Below, piece by piece: positions 11,857-24,300 of a stretch of 64,000 nt of DNA. Made by a program: the position numbers and the translations under genes. The notes under the pieces were generated by a model. That model was not told the DNA's origin, searched no databases, and saw only the letters and a program-made list of their open reading frames with translations. The DNA lies in assembly GCA_016647705.1 (NCBI GenBank), contig JAENRU010000487.1, positions 310,001 to 374,000 of the forward strand. Reading direction: 5' to 3'. This DNA comes from Eucommia ulmoides (taxonomy: Eukaryota; Streptophyta; Magnoliopsida; Garryales; Eucommiaceae). Numbering within the stretch: the first letter of the stretch is position 1; every line of letters starts with the position of its first letter.

Positions 11857-13240
11857 TCATTGGGCTGCAGAACAGGACGTTACTTCTTCATTAAATGAAT
11901 GAGTAAATTCAGCAATGAAGTCAACTAAAGCTTGCCCTTTGATTGTTGTTCTGGGTTTGTACTGGATGAAAAATTCACCCAGCTCTACAGTCCACTTCAT
12001 TAGATGTCCAGATGCCTCTGGTCTGTGTATAACTGCCCGGAGTGGGTATAAAGTCAACACGGTTACTACATGTGCTTGGAAATAGGGTCGGAGCTTCCTA
12101 GCAGCAATTACCAAAGATAATGCTAGTTTTTCTAACTCCGTATAACGGGTTTCAACTGAAACCAACGATTTGCTGACATAGTAGACCGGCCTTTGCCCTC
12201 CTGCGCATACTTGAACTAGTGCAACACTTACTGTCACCGGGGTTACTGCTAAATACAACTTCAACTCTTCTCTTGGGTATACCTTTGCCAATGTTTCTAT
12301 TGAGCCCAGATAATCTTTTATAGAATGAAAAGCACGCTCGCAGTCATCATCCTACTAAAAGGTCTTGTTCCCCTTCAAAACTTTGAAGAAAAGCACATAC
12401 CTATCAGTAAATTTTGAGATGAATCTGTTTAACGCTGTCAATCTTCCAGTTAACACTTGAACTTATCGTATAGTAGAAGGGGATTTTAGATTCTTGACAG
12501 CTTTTATCTGTCCTGAATCTACTGTAATGCCAAGCTGATTAACTACAAAACCAAGAAACTTGCCGGAAGTGACACCAAAAGCGCACTTTTCAGGATTCAA
12601 CTTCAAACTGAAAAAACTTCAGCTAGATGGGAGAGATGATCTGTTTGCTTAGAACTTTTGACCAACATATCATCTATATAAACTTCCATGGTGGTCCCAA
12701 TTTAATCTTGAAAAATGTGATTCACCAACCGCTGGTAAGTAACACCTGTATTTCTCAAACCGAAAGGCATTACCTTATAACAGTAAGTACCTTTTGGTGT
12801 GATAAATGATGTCTTTTCCTCATCTTGCTGATCCATGAAGATTTGATTGTAGCTCGAGTAAGCATCCATCATGGATAGGCGTTGGTGCCCGGCAGCAGCA
12901 TCAACCATCTGATCAATCCTTGGCATCAGATAACAATCCTTAGGGCATATTTGATTCAGATCGGTAAAATCCACACACATCCTCTATTTTCCATTCTTCT
13001 TTTTGACAAGAACTGGATTAGCCAACCATCTGGGGTATGTCACTTCCCTAATGTGGCCAATAGAAGAAAAAAAAATTCACTTCAGCTCCAATTACTTGTT
13101 CTTTCTCAGGGCTGAACGTTCTTATTTTTTTTCGAACTGAAGGATATGATCTGCAAATGTCCAAATGATGAATAGCAACATCAGTACTTATTCCTTTCAT
13201 ATCAGCCGGCGACCAGGCAAAAATATCCAAGTTCATTTGA
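11857..13240 (-). mobile_element. Reverse transcriptase and RNase H of the Tat element
   Basis: 13048-13236 matches the N-terminal lead-in (NLDIFAWSPADMKGI). 12702-12980 contains the palm start (VDFTDLNQICPKD) and 'SYNQI' and 'MPFGLRNTG' motifs. 11857-12291 carries the ordinary RNase H segment ('YYVSKSLVSVETRY', 'YFQAHVVTV'). Order and spacing match Ty3/Gypsy pol. The copy is broken. Confidence 0.85.
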
Positions 13241-13429
13241 AGCAGTTTCCTAATCTCCTCCTCCTAAGTCTGGCTTAATGATTCGCCAATCATAAGCTTC
13301 TAAGTACCGTTATTGAAAGTTATCTGTTTAACTTGCTCAGCAGGTTGAATAACACTAGAGTGCCCTCTGAAATCATCAATCACTCCCGCCGAGTCTACAG
13401 ATGAACCTGTTTCATGACCTTTCTTTGAT

Positions 13430-13830
13430 TGCTATAAAGGAGAGCTTTTGCCTTTCATAGCAATGGCAAAACAATGCCTTGAAGAGGCTTGATCTCTCCT
13501 TATAACTACCACTGAATCTCCTCTGGCATACTTCAAACATTTATTATACGTTGACGCTACAACTCTCATTGCGTGCAACCATGGTCGGCCCAGAATGGCA
13601 TTGTATAGCGATATAGAGTCTATCACCATGAACTCTGTAGCCTTAGTGTAACCTTGCTTCTCCTTATTAGAGGTGACTAACAAAATAATTTTACCACAAG
13701 GAGAAGTAAGCTCGCCATTAAATCCGACCATAACAGTCTGTGTCGAGCTCACGTTTGAGCTCGGCACTCCTATCTGTTTCAAAGTACTAACAAAGATAAT
13801 GTTTGTTGAGCTACCATTATCAATCAAGAT
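13430..13830 (-). mobile_element. Protease region of the Tat element
   Basis: The open stretch 13432-13827 begins with IDNGSSTNI, the aspartic-protease active-site region of Tat elements (usually D-S/N-G-S-S), and later has 'YNAILGRPWLH', another hallmark. Confidence 0.8.
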
Positions 13831-14053
13831 ATGTCGGACCTAGAAGCTTGAGATCCACAAAGATATGACTAAAGCATCTTCATGTGGGTGGACAATCCCT
13901 CTACAATCTCCCTCAGAAAAAAAAGATAATAGGGTCTGGCTTTGTCACTGTTAATGACTCCCCATAGTACCGTTCCAACGTCGTTTCACGAATTTTTTTT
14001 TCGTGCACTATTGGATTCCCTAGTATTCGGTCCGAAGGAATTTATCATAAAGA

Positions 14054-15560
14054 TTACCTCTCAATTTTCTTTAGGATGCTCTTCCTTTCGCTCTTTGTCT
14101 CGACATTCTTTTCCTCGGTTATCATTTCTGGGCCTCTTTTTGTCTCTGGGACGATCTCACATGTAGTCTCGCAATTGTCCCAAGTTCGCAAGTTGCCTGA
14201 TCTCCTTTTGAAGCTCCCAGCAATCGTCTGTATTGTGTCCATGATCTTTATAGAAATCGCAATACTTAGAACAATTCTTACGATTGGACTTAGTGGTTTG
14301 TCTGGGAGGCCATTGAATTTTATCTGATGTATGATTCTCCTGCAGGATCCGTGATATCGGTATGCGTAATCCAGGAAGGCCTGGTTCCTGGCAAACTGCT
14401 GGCTTGGAATTTGAATTGCTTGATTGGTCTTTACGCCGATCAGACGTGCCAATTTTAGCCTTGCCAATATCTTTCTCATGTTGTCGGGGATGATCACGAA
14501 ATAACCCCCTGCCTTCCTTAGCCAGTTTTACATCTTCTAGCTTCATGTAAGACTTGGATTTCTCCATTAGCTCCATCATCCTCCGAGGGCACTTTTTGGT
14601 TAAAGAATCTTGGAATCGGCCAAGACGCAAACCTGATGTAAAAGCATTAATAGCAAGGTTTGTATCACATCCCTCAATATAAGTCAGTTCCTTATTAAAC
14701 TGGCTCATATACTGATACAAAGTTTATCCTTTCTCCTGACGCAGAGCTAGCAGAAAATTTGGTCCTTTCATTAACCTCTAACAGGTTAATGAAACGGTTG
14801 ATGAATGTCTTTCCAAACTCATTAAATGACGTTATAGAGTTCGCGAGAAGAGAATGCAACCATTCAAGAGCTGGTCCCTTCAAAATGGTCGCAAAAGCTC
14901 TGCAAATGGTGGAATCGCTGGAATTATACAAATTCATAACATGTTTGAACTACTGGATATGGTCCACCAGATCAGTTCTCCCATCGTACTTTTCAAACTT
15001 CGTTGGATCGAACCTTTCAGAAAGTGGGATAACAAGTATTTCAAGGAAGAAAGGCATCTTAGTTCCCTTTAATAATGCATCCAGCTCGTCCAGAGGCCAA
15101 ACTCTCTCTACTTGACTCCTGATCTGTCGATGTGAATCAACAGTCTCAGTTTGAATAATGGTCCCTCGTTCTGGTTGATGACTGGCCTCTCCATGGGCAA
15201 GCCGTTCTTCATAAAATGGTAGATCAGTATACCGTGGAGTTTCCACATCCTCCCTGACTCCATGAGTGCTCGTATTGAACTGTGACTTGTTGTCGGCGAT
15301 TATGCTAGCCATGTACTTGATTATTTCTACCATCTCTATCATTTTCGCGTTGAGAGCATCTATCTTCGCATTCATATTTACTGCAGCAGATGACATATCA
15401 AACGGAATCTCTTCACACTGCTGCGAATGATCATCTTCGTGCCGTTCCTCAAGTACATTTAGGACTGAAGGTGGTGGTAAGTCATTATTACGACTAGTCA
15501 CCGGTGCCCTAGCTCGCAATTGCCTCATATCAGCAACGTAGTGTTTTTCATTATTTTTCC
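14054..15560 (-). mobile_element. gag region of the Tat element
   Basis: Three overlapping open stretches on the minus strand. 14950-15600 has the N-terminal part up to 'FDPTKFEKYDGRTD'. 14695-14937 has 'CRAFATILKGPALEWL'. 14157-14720 has the 'YMSQFNKEL' and 'TSGLR' motifs and ends with a zinc-knuckle-like CDFYKDHGHNTDDC. This is the typical order of a Tat gag. It is broken, and plus-strand open frames here are shadows. Confidence 0.85.
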
Positions 15561-15573
15561 ACAGACGGCACCA
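15559..15573 (-). other. Primer-binding site of the Tat element
   Basis: On the minus strand TGGTGCCGTCTGTGG lies 5 nt inside the 5' LTR. It begins TGG, as expected for pairing with a tRNA CCA end. I cannot assign the tRNA with certainty. Confidence 0.65.
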
Positions 15574-15578
15574 AATAA

Positions 15579-16230
15579 TGTAGTTAAAATTTTCAATCAC
15601 GTGTCAATCTCCACACGCGCTAGAAAACCTTTCATCTTCCTTCTTGACCGGCAAAACTGAAAATTTTAATGGGGAACACCGGTGTAGTATCAGCCAAAGA
15701 ACCTCCGGCATGAGAATAAATTAATCTGAATATAGTGAGAATAAACAACACACTAGAAAAATCAGTCCACATTACTTGTTACCTTCTTCCCTTTTATAGG
15801 GTGCTCTGCTTGTTATCACTTGAACGGAAATATCATTCAGTTATTCATATCTCCTTACCGTTACGTATAATAGTCATTATCCCCGTAATAAAGGAAGAAT
15901 ATCTGTAACAGTTACCATTAATCATGGACTGTTACAGTCAACTCAGACTTACCTTAACGTATATAGATTTTGATCTAAACTCTGAAATGACTATTTCCTC
16001 TTTGGCTTTTAACATTGTGGGCTTATTTATACCCAACTATAGGCCTTATCATATGACAGCCCATATATTCATATGGATCACCTAACCAGTGTTTGAATCA
16101 TGAGCTTATGCTGCCCCAGCCCATTTAACAGGCGGGCTTATCCAACTTCAATTCGGAGCCCATATAATGGATCCGACCCGTTTAGAATTTATACCTAGAT
16201 CAGTTTGGGGCGGGAGTTTTACACACATCA
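15579..16230 (-). repeat. 5' LTR of the Tat element (right copy)
   Basis: A 652-bp LTR matching 5026-5682. A minus-strand TATA box, TATAAAAG, lies at 15791-15798. It ends at CA followed by the GAAAT duplication (16231-16235). Confidence 0.9.
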
Positions 16231-16399
16231 GAAATTAAAATTATAACCAAAATCATTTAATCTATTTCAAAATTGAACTATTTTGTTCGATTTGGTTTAA
16301 TTAACTGTCGATTTCCTATTCTCTAGGCAAGCTGAAGGTACAATCCTCTGCCCATGCATTCAGAATTTTACGGGTGAAATATTCTATAACAAAATTAAA

Positions 16400-16692
16400 T
16401 CCAAGTTGACAAGCAGCTCCCATTAGTCAACGGACACCGAGGTTGGCTAAAATGCAAATCACACTTAATGAACATATTTAGTCGATCCACTACACTAGAG
16501 TCTTCATAGGCTAGCTCAATTCTTGCATTAAATTTCTGAAGAAAAAATTTGGTGATGAGCCTATAGAAATCACACTATCATTTTCTTCCAATCTCTTTAC
16601 ATGGGTCATTTCCATTTGAAAATCCGATCGCATCGCCGTTTACCCACTCCAATAAAAGCCTCCATCACCATGGCTGTGTTTTCTTCTAGCTG
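16400..16692 (+). promoter_or_regulatory. Upstream region shared by both receptor-kinase copies
   Basis: About 270 bp before the first ATG is clearly similar to 54925-55202. It shares 'cccattagtcaacggacacc', 'ggtgatgagcctatagaaat' and the leader up to 'tgatgagctcatc'. It is the promoter and 5' leader of the first kinase copy and shows the two copies arose by duplication of gene plus promoter. No clear TATA box was identified. Confidence 0.6.
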
Positions 16693-17094
16693 ATGAGCTC
16701 ATCGATGGCGTTCCTCTCTCTAGTTCTCGTCTTCCTAGCTTCTCTCTCCTTCTCCTCCTCCCCCTCTGTTGCGATTGACGTATTGGCTCAGAATCAAGCT
16801 CTCAGGGACAACGGCGAAACTATCGTCTCCGCCGGAGGGAAGTTCGTGTTGGGTTTCTTCAGCCCACCAAGCTCGAATGCTCGGTACGTCGGAATATGGT
16901 TTGGGAATGTCCGGCAGCAAACCATTTTCTGGGTTGCGAACAGGGACAACCCGGTATCGGATTCTTCCGGCGAACTCAATGTCACTTCCACCTGGGGCAT
17001 TGTTATCGGCAATAACCATGCCAGAGAAATCTGGTCTTCTAATTCCTCGTCGACCAGAGCAATCGATCCCATCACGCGGCTGTTGGATGGGAAT
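16693..17094 (+). pseudogene. S-domain receptor kinase copy 1, exon 1 fragment
   Basis: Starts at the same ATG as the intact copy at 55203 (MSSSMAFLSL). It encodes a hydrophobic signal peptide and most of the bulb-type lectin domain (FVLGFFSPPSSNARYVGIWF, then TIFWVANRDNPV). It is about 90% alike to copy 2 until about residue 130, then similarity stops at the insertion of a Tat-like LTR. The rest of exon 1 (S-locus glycoprotein region, EGF-like and PAN domains) and the transmembrane exon are missing from the window. Later exons of the same gene lie at 32438-32578, 49335-49344 and 50905-52795. The gene cannot make a receptor. Family: G-type lectin S-receptor-like serine/threonine kinase. Confidence 0.85.
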
Positions 17095-17754
17095 TGTTGG
17101 TGTTGAAAATTAGACCAATGAACTTTATGATCTCGTCATCTTTTGCGTGAAGAGCTGTGGAGAGCTGCGACTGATATGGAGTTGATCTACTTCCTTGCTG
17201 GAGTCTTCAATCCGAGCCGGACAGACGTTGTCTGGCCTGAGATCCTTGCTGGACAACCAAATCCTCCAGAGTTTGAGTCCAAGCCATTGTCCGGGCTGAT
17301 CTTCAGCCTGTCAACTACACATAGGACGGGCCGGGATGTTCTCGGTGTGTCCCCTCCGGCATGAGAATAAGAGCTTGGAGGAAAAGAAAATAGGTCGCTT
17401 GGAGAGATAAAGTTATTACCTCCACTTTTTTGGGTATTTACGCATATGAAAATGTGTTGGGGAAGCCTTCTATTTATAGGCGAGGAGGCGATTCGCATCT
17501 CGGAAAATTAGTCCCTTAACCTCGGTAATTCGCTAATTAGTCAGGCACGTAGGGAACACAGTGGATTAGAGCTATGGGCTCTTTGTATATTGATAGAGAA
17601 GCCATGGGCGCCAAGCCTATCAAGAGTGGCAGGTCGACCTAGACACCGAGGTTCAAGTCGAGCTGAACGCACCAACCTGACCTTCCTTGGCGATTATTTA
17701 AGAAGATTCTTGCTTGGCAACTGGTAAAGTCCTTTATTGCTACCGACTTGACAA
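17095..17754 (-). mobile_element. Tat-like LTR, first part (interrupted)
   Basis: Resembles the Tat LTRs at 5026 and 57361. It shares the segment 'cctccggcatgagaataag' at about 17355 and has a minus-strand TATA box, TATAAATA, at 17471-17478. It continues after a 12.5-kb insertion at 30257-30384. The start is placed near the point where similarity to the receptor-kinase exon ends, and is uncertain by about 10 bp. No other LTR or internal region of this element is beside it, so it behaves as a solo LTR or a remnant. Confidence 0.65.
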
Positions 17755-17939
17755 CAATGTTTTAAAAATTGGACCAGATAGGCTAGTTAAACCGGTTGAA
17801 CCTCCAACCGAGCTAGTTTCCGGTTCAGTTAACCTCTCAAAACCGTTTTAGATCAAAAACCGTTGAACCGTTGGTTCACACCTGTTCAACCGCCAGACCG
17901 TCAAACCGGAACGAGCCATAGAGAACAGGCCGGGTTTTT

Positions 17940-18300
17940 TCCACTTCTCATTTGTATAAATTGCTTTCCGAGAAAAATCCTAAATCCACAAAGATCGCCG
18001 CCGCGGCTTTGCTTCGTCTGTTTCTCTTCTCTCCCTCGTACAACCGTTCAGCAGAATCAGCTCCAATCTCTCTCTCTCAGCATCTCCGACGAAGTCTCCA
18101 GTCTCCGTTGCAGCCTCCGACGGAGACGGCGACAGCCGTCGGCACGGGAACGATCAGCATACGAACAAAGTGTTTTTTAAAGTCGGTAAACATTCAGTGC
18201 GCCAGAGAGCAAATAGAGAAGTGTGAGAATTTTAGAGAGAGAGAGTTTCTAGGAAATGGAAAATTTTCGGACCTGAAGAGAGATAAAGGTTCAGCCTGAA
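17940..18300 (+). other. GC-rich, leader-like segment inside the insertion
   Basis: GC-richer than its surroundings, with CT-rich stretches and a run of CCGACGGAGACGGCG-type codons. It looks like a 5' leader or first exon of a plant gene (open frames 17863-18180 and 17952-18299). The predicted proteins are serine/arginine-rich and not recognised. It may be a captured host fragment. Confidence 0.3.
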
Positions 18301-19370
18301 AGGAAAATGGAAGACAGGTCCTTTTGTTGTGATCGCAATAATTACCTCCATTCAATTCATTGAATTTTTTATTTATTTTATTTTTAAATTCATTCTTTAA
18401 AAAAAAGGAAGAAAAATTAACCCTTTTAAAAGGATAAATTTTCTATAATTAAGTATAAATCACATAATGTAAATTGGTATGTTACGATATTTCAATTCTT
18501 GTATATTAAAGAATAAAATGTTTGAATTTATGTTATTCACTATAAACAAATATTTTTTTAATATTTCATGAATTATTATACCAAATGTTATTGAATTCAC
18601 ACTAATCGAAATTAAATTATGCATAAAATATAGTAATTTAACGCATTCAAGAGTATAAATACTTCAGTAACGACAGTCTAGTGAAGAAATTGTGATAAAG
18701 TAGTCAATATCTGTACTTAATATTGTATAATTTTCATTTTCAACGTAATAGTCGAGAAAAATGAAATCTCCGATTAATAATAAGTATAAAGAGTTTTGTA
18801 AATATGTCTTAACCATTTTATTAGGTGTTTTAATATTAAAATGACAGTAAAAAGATTCAAATATATGTATCACGACGATAATTTAAATAAAAGTCTATCT
18901 ATATATTTAGTGATAAAAGATAACATGTATGTAATGTAATTTGAAAATATAATATTTTTCATTTTTTTTTTATTTTTTTTTTTATAAAAGTGGAGATATT
19001 AAAATATCTACAATTTTTCTAATTAAAACTATTTCAATTGAAAAGACAAAATCTATATCTAACGACAACAACCAAAAAAAAAAAATTTAAATTGAATACA
19101 TGTATTTTATGTTTATGGTGTTACATATTTTTAATAATTATTATAGTTTTTACTTTTTTACACATAATTGGACTATTTATTTTACACCACATGAGACTAT
19201 CTAGTTTGTGTGTGTATTGTTTGTTTGTTTGTTTTTTTTCTCTTTTTTTTTCCTTTTTTTTTTAATTCAAAAGGTAAACTTTAAAAACATATTTTCTTAC
19301 TAAAACATTAAAATAAAAGATTGTTTATACATATATTTAATTATTTATAACATACAGATATATTATATTA
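18301..19370. other. AT-rich stretch without recognised genes
   Basis: Very AT-rich with homopolymer runs. The open frames 18664-18873 and 19038-19265 are low-complexity, with no codon signal or known motif. Confidence 0.5.
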
Positions 19371-19379
19371 TTTTTCTCT

Positions 19380-20420
19380 CAAAATTTAAAAAAGTGCACT
19401 TTAAAGGAAATATTGATTTTATTTTAAAATTTTGAGCACTTTGTACAAATGAATAATAAATTAAACTTTTCCTTATACAAGGATATAGATATAGAGGGTA
19501 AATGATTTATTTATTTTTTAGAAATTTAAAAAAATTACGCATTAAGGGCAAATTGATTTTTTTTTTTAAATTGTCAAAAGTTCCTTGGTAATTATACTCA
19601 TGCAAATTAATAGAAAGCTGATTCTTCTTTTATATAAGAGTATAGAAAATTTAAAAAAATGTGGTTTAAATGATGAGTTAATTTTGCTTTTTAAAAGTTT
19701 TGCGGGACATTTTGGTATTTTTAATTATACAAATCAACAATAAACTAAATCTTCCTTTATATAAGAATGCACGTATATAGATGAAACTATTTCAATTGAA
19801 AGTTAAAATCTAAATTTCGTAACCAAAATAAATTATTTCAAATTGGATATATAAATATTTTTTTTATGGTGTTACATATTTTTCATAATTCTTTATATTT
19901 TTTTTATTTTTTATTTTTTTTATATATAGTTTAAGTATTTTTTAAACTAAATGAGATTATTTAGTTTTTTTTTCTTTTAAAAGGTAAAATTTAGAAGTCT
20001 TTTTTCTTATAATAAAAATATTAGTCAATTTGTATGCATATATTTAATCTATTTTTTTAATAAAAATAATAATCAATTTTTATGCATATAGTTAATTATT
20101 TATAATATGTGTGAACACATGCGCGCATTAAATAATTTTTCTTTAAACTTTTAAAAAAATATGTCTTAAAGAATAAGTTGATTTTGCTTTTAAAATTCTT
20201 AAGGATAATTTGGTAATTTTATATCAAATGAATAATAAACTAAATATTTCCTTTTATATAAGATTATAAATATAGATATAAATTATAATACATAAATATG
20301 TTAAATAATTTTTGTTTAAGAATTCGAAAAAGTTTTCTATAAAGAATAGTTTTTTTAAGGGTACTTTGGTAATATTACTTATACAAATAAATATTAAATG
20401 AAATCTTATTGAATAATGTT
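19380..20420. repeat. Degenerate repeat array, four or five units
   Basis: Units recur at about 19385, 19525, 19650, 20145 and 20325. Each reads 'aaattt.aaaaa.tg.. ttaaag', then 'ttgattttgctttt.aaa', 'ttt.gtaattttat.. acaaat.aataataaactaaa', then 'cctttatataag.at'. They are highly diverged and non-coding. Confidence 0.45.
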
Positions 20421-20879
20421 TTTAAATTTTTTTATATGAAAATAGAGATAAAAATATCAATATTTTTTTCCTAATCGAATGTACTTAAAAAAAACCCTAC
20501 TTCTAATAAAATTACTTAAATATCTATATTTATTTTTTGTGGTTACATATTTATTCAATTATTTTCACATTTTATTTTTATTAAATAGATCGAATATTTT
20601 CTTTTACATCAAATAGTATTGTTTTTAAGTGAACAATACAAAACTTTGTATATTATTTTTTTAATCGCTTAAATGCAATTTGTAAATTTACTTTGTGAAT
20701 AATTTTTTTTACAAAACAAAATATATTTATATTGCAATATAGATCTATGTAATAAAATAGGTCATCAACTATTTATATTGCAATATATACCACCACGAGC
20801 CATCACAAAACAATCATTATTCGCCCCACTATTTGATTTATTAAAATCTAAAATTTGTGAATTCCATAATCCATGTTTA

Positions 20880-21210
20880 ATTTTTTAGGATTAATTATAC
20901 TCGGCCCTCCTGTGGTTAAGTAGAATTGTACTTTGTACCCCTATGATATTTTAGTCACTACCTATACACCATGTGCGTAAGACTTAAGTGCAACGGTTAA
21001 ATTTTTTATTAACTTTAATAGTCAACGGGTAAAAGTCAACTAAAATCTATTAATTAATGTTAAATGACATATATATCTTTCAAATTTTTTAATATGGACT
21101 ATTTTTATACAATTTAAAAACTTAGGGGCTATTGTGTATTTTGTGAGGTTAAAACGTTTGACTTTTATAAAAGCTAATATGTGTAGAATAATTATAAATA
21201 ATAGGTAATA
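20880..21210. repeat. Dispersed repeat with 'actttgtaccc' and 'gacttaagtgcaa'
   Basis: Carries the same phrases as the tandem units at 49910-50900 ('gaattgtactttgtaccc', 'gcgtaagacttaagtgcaa') and the copy near 51285-51370. It belongs to a dispersed non-coding repeat family of this genome. Confidence 0.45.
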
Positions 21211-21329
21211 TTATAAATATATAATAATAAAAAAAAATAGTAGGTGAAAAGTGAATTTTTAGTTTTCAAAAATTTTAAGAGTAATTATGTAATTCTAATG
21301 AATAGTAACCCAAAACTTGTTTTTATATA

Positions 21330-21364
21330 TTAGACTATGGAAAGGTATGTGCTTTGCACGTACC
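21330..21364 (-). mobile_element. Helitron-like 3' terminus
   Basis: Read on the minus strand: a 21-nt hairpin (9-bp stem with one G-T pair and a 3-nt loop, 21344-21364), then a 10-nt spacer, then CTAA (21330-21333) followed by T. This is the canonical 3' end of a plant Helitron (hairpin, 10-12 nt, CTRR, host T). No 5' TC end or Rep/helicase gene could be located, so the size of the element is unknown. It would extend to the right of this point. Confidence 0.45.
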
Positions 21365-24300
21365 TGTTGGAGAAAATAGTTTATTATAACAACCAAAAAA
21401 TTTGATTTTAGAGTTTGGAGATATGCAAAAATATTTATGTTCTACAAAGAATAATTTTATAATCAAAATCAATTAATAATAAAAAAATTGTTCATAACTG
21501 ATAAAATATAATGATAACTTTCTTCCAGCCGCTTTGATTTAAAAACAAAATCACCTGTCTCCGAATAGCTTCTTTACTGTAAAAATCTTTCCTGGTAGAA
21601 ATCTTGCCCAACAAGATATCTGTCAACAAAACATAAAAAACATAGAATTACAAAGATAATTGGAAGCCATAACAATCAAATAGTTGTTCAAATAGAAGTG
21701 GTATAGTCAATCCAACTTGTGGTTTTTAATTTTTAGTTTGGTTCTTCGAAATTGGTAATAGACCCCAAGGAGACCAAATTAAACTTTAGATCTTCTTGAG
21801 AGAGAGAGGAAAAAGTAACGTAGGATATAGCGTATCTGAGTGTCATAAAAAAATAACACATCTAAAGAGTAATGGTCTCTAGTAGAAAAGGCATGAGCTT
21901 CTTGAATGTGCAGCCCAATCTCATAAATTAAGGACGTCAACTGTAGAAAGAAATAAACACAATTCAGAAATAGAATAAATTTAAGATTTACTTTTCTAAG
22001 AGAGAGTAGTCATAGGTAATGCCAAGTTTTTCTAATAGACATTGATGTGTTATAGCTTTTATATGGACATGCTGAACAGGCGAGTGCTCGAAAGTGCCGC
22101 CTATGATAAATACCCAAGACAGATTTAACGACATTGTGTTGTGTGAGTAGTGAGGTATAGGAAAATCAATAATATTGTATATCTAAGTACGTTTACGGGT
22201 TCAAAGTGAAATATAGACTTGCGCTGAGAAAAATAAGAATCTAGAAATGAAAATAAGGCCAACAGACTTTACTGAATTTGTCTTTTGGTTCTAGGAGGTT
22301 GAACTGCCCTAAGCTAGATACGCTCATTCTCCGTCAAAAACTTTTGCAAGAGCCTGCAAAAAAACAAGGGGAAGAAAAGACGAATTAGACCAGGTTGCAT
22401 CACATTGAAAGCATAACAATACTTCCAAAGTTGTTGCCCAACGTGCCATGATAACAAGTCAATTGCCCAAATACACATGCTTTTGTACAAGGGTGTGGGG
22501 TCAATTCAACTGCTACATCAATAGGTAAATAAATACCCTTAGTGCAACACGCTTTGAACGTGAGGGCCGAACATAAGACTAGACTAATTTGTAGATAAGA
22601 ATGTCAAAGGGCGTATTATTATTTTGTTCTCGCAACCATGGGTGAGCTACAAATGTAGAACCATAGGCTACAAATGTAGAACCATAATAACTTGGTAGGA
22701 AGAATGTCATTACAATACAAGAGAAGATATAAACGAAGCGTATAAGGTTGCGATTGGCTAGAGTTTTTATTCCTTCCTCCTTCATCTTTCTTTGTTTTCC
22801 CCCTTTTTTTACTTCGATTTCAGTGTTGGAATAAAAACAGGAAAATGTAAGCAAGAAAATATAAATATTTGTTTATGATCCCATAAATTTGTTCGGGCAT
22901 TTTTATAACAGGTCAGAAACATATTTGTTTTCAATTTCATTAGGTTTATTATCAACACTCTTGGGAATGTAAATTGGGAAGAAAAAAAAAATAGAAACAC
23001 GAGAAATAATGTTTGATAAGTTTAGTGTTTTCTTCCATAAATTTGCAACCCCAAAGTAAATGAAAAGAAACAAAGAAACCTAAATTGAGCAATAAGAAAT
23101 AGAAAAGAAGATATACCTCGGCTTACCCACAAATACAAGGTGGAAGCAATTGAAGTGTACGGATATCCGGACAAAAAGTAGATGGCAATAGAAAATGAAA
23201 TAGTATTGAAACTGAACCTGTTGCACGAACAACAGGTTTTTTTCCCTTTAATAGGTAGTGATATTTAAAGAGAATCTTAAAAAAATTATGGATCCAATTA
23301 AAATATTTTAAAGTTGTGATGTTGAATATTCACAATAATACAATTAGTATAAATATGTATTAAATGTTAAAAAAAAAAAACAAAAAAAAAAATATAAATG
23401 TGAATGTCGTTGGAAAAATGATTTTTCATAGATTAATTTTCAAAAACCATGAACATTCACAAAGTAGCAAAAAGTAACCTAAAAAATTAAAATTCATATC
23501 GTCAAAAAAAAAAAAATTCGTAGATTAATTTGGTGTATTTTTTTTTCAATTTCTATCAACGGTGAATAGCGTGAGATGATTTTGGTGATTTGGTGGGTTT
23601 TGAAAAAGTGAACACTCACATTTTTTAACAGAATGACATTAATTGCATGCGTCACAAAACATCCGCAATTGCAACTTGTCACTTGTCACGGTCATTGGCC
23701 ACTACAAATATAAGTTGTTTGCAAATTGGGATAGATTTGCTCTACTGTATGACTCGCATAACCAGAAATTTAGAAGTAGAATAAATAAAGAGTATGTAAT
23801 CTAAAAGAGTCGGTGAATTGCAAATGATCGTGTTAGTAGCCGTTGTAGTTGTAGTTCCACTAGGAACTAAGAAACGAAAAAAAATTGCCATTGAAATTTG
23901 CAAAATTACCATAATGACCGGAATTGGAAAACAAATAACGAAAATACCAAAACAAAAACGGGAAATTGGAAATGTAATTACGAAAATGCAACTCAATTAA
24001 GCAAGTCAAGCTCCTCACTCTCTCATTATTTAATCACAAAATATCAAATTATAAATACGTATATTAAATTTTTTTCAAAAAAAAATCAATGAAAAAATAT
24101 AGAATAAAAAAATTCTTAATTTGTTTAAAATAATTAATGGAAATCACTTCATGTAAAGAAATATCAAGATTATAGTTAATTAAACAATAGAAATTAAGTT
24201 AAATACAAACATTATGTTCTAAATTAAATAGAACGATCTTGTTCCTGGAATTCAGTTTCGATTTCATGTTTTCTAGGAACTGAAACATGTTGCAGTAACA

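Larger units (their letters stand above)
5026..16230 (-). mobile_element. Tat-lineage Ty3/Gypsy element with antisense ORFs
   Basis: A full-length but broken LTR retrotransposon of about 11.2 kb lying on the minus strand. It is bounded by LTRs at 5026-5682 and 15579-16230 and by a perfect 5-bp duplication, GAAAT (5021-5025 and 16231-16235). Minus-strand parts in order are: 5' LTR, PBS, gag, protease, RT, RNase H, a second (archaeal-type) RNase H, integrase, a 75-bp tandem array, a region carrying two antisense reading regions, polypurine tract, 3' LTR. The double RNase H, the long spacer after integrase, the antisense ORFs and the tandem repeat all match the Tat branch (Retand/Grande/RIRE2-like elements). 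The LTRs are about 90-91% alike over the first 300 positions compared by eye. That suggests a few million years at a commonly used grass rate. The coding regions carry many breaks. Confidence 0.9.

Noticed and set aside
14759-15115. Plus-strand open frames opposite gag
   Set aside because: They overlap clear gag sequence on the minus strand and have no independent similarity, unlike the true antisense regions at 5821-8940.
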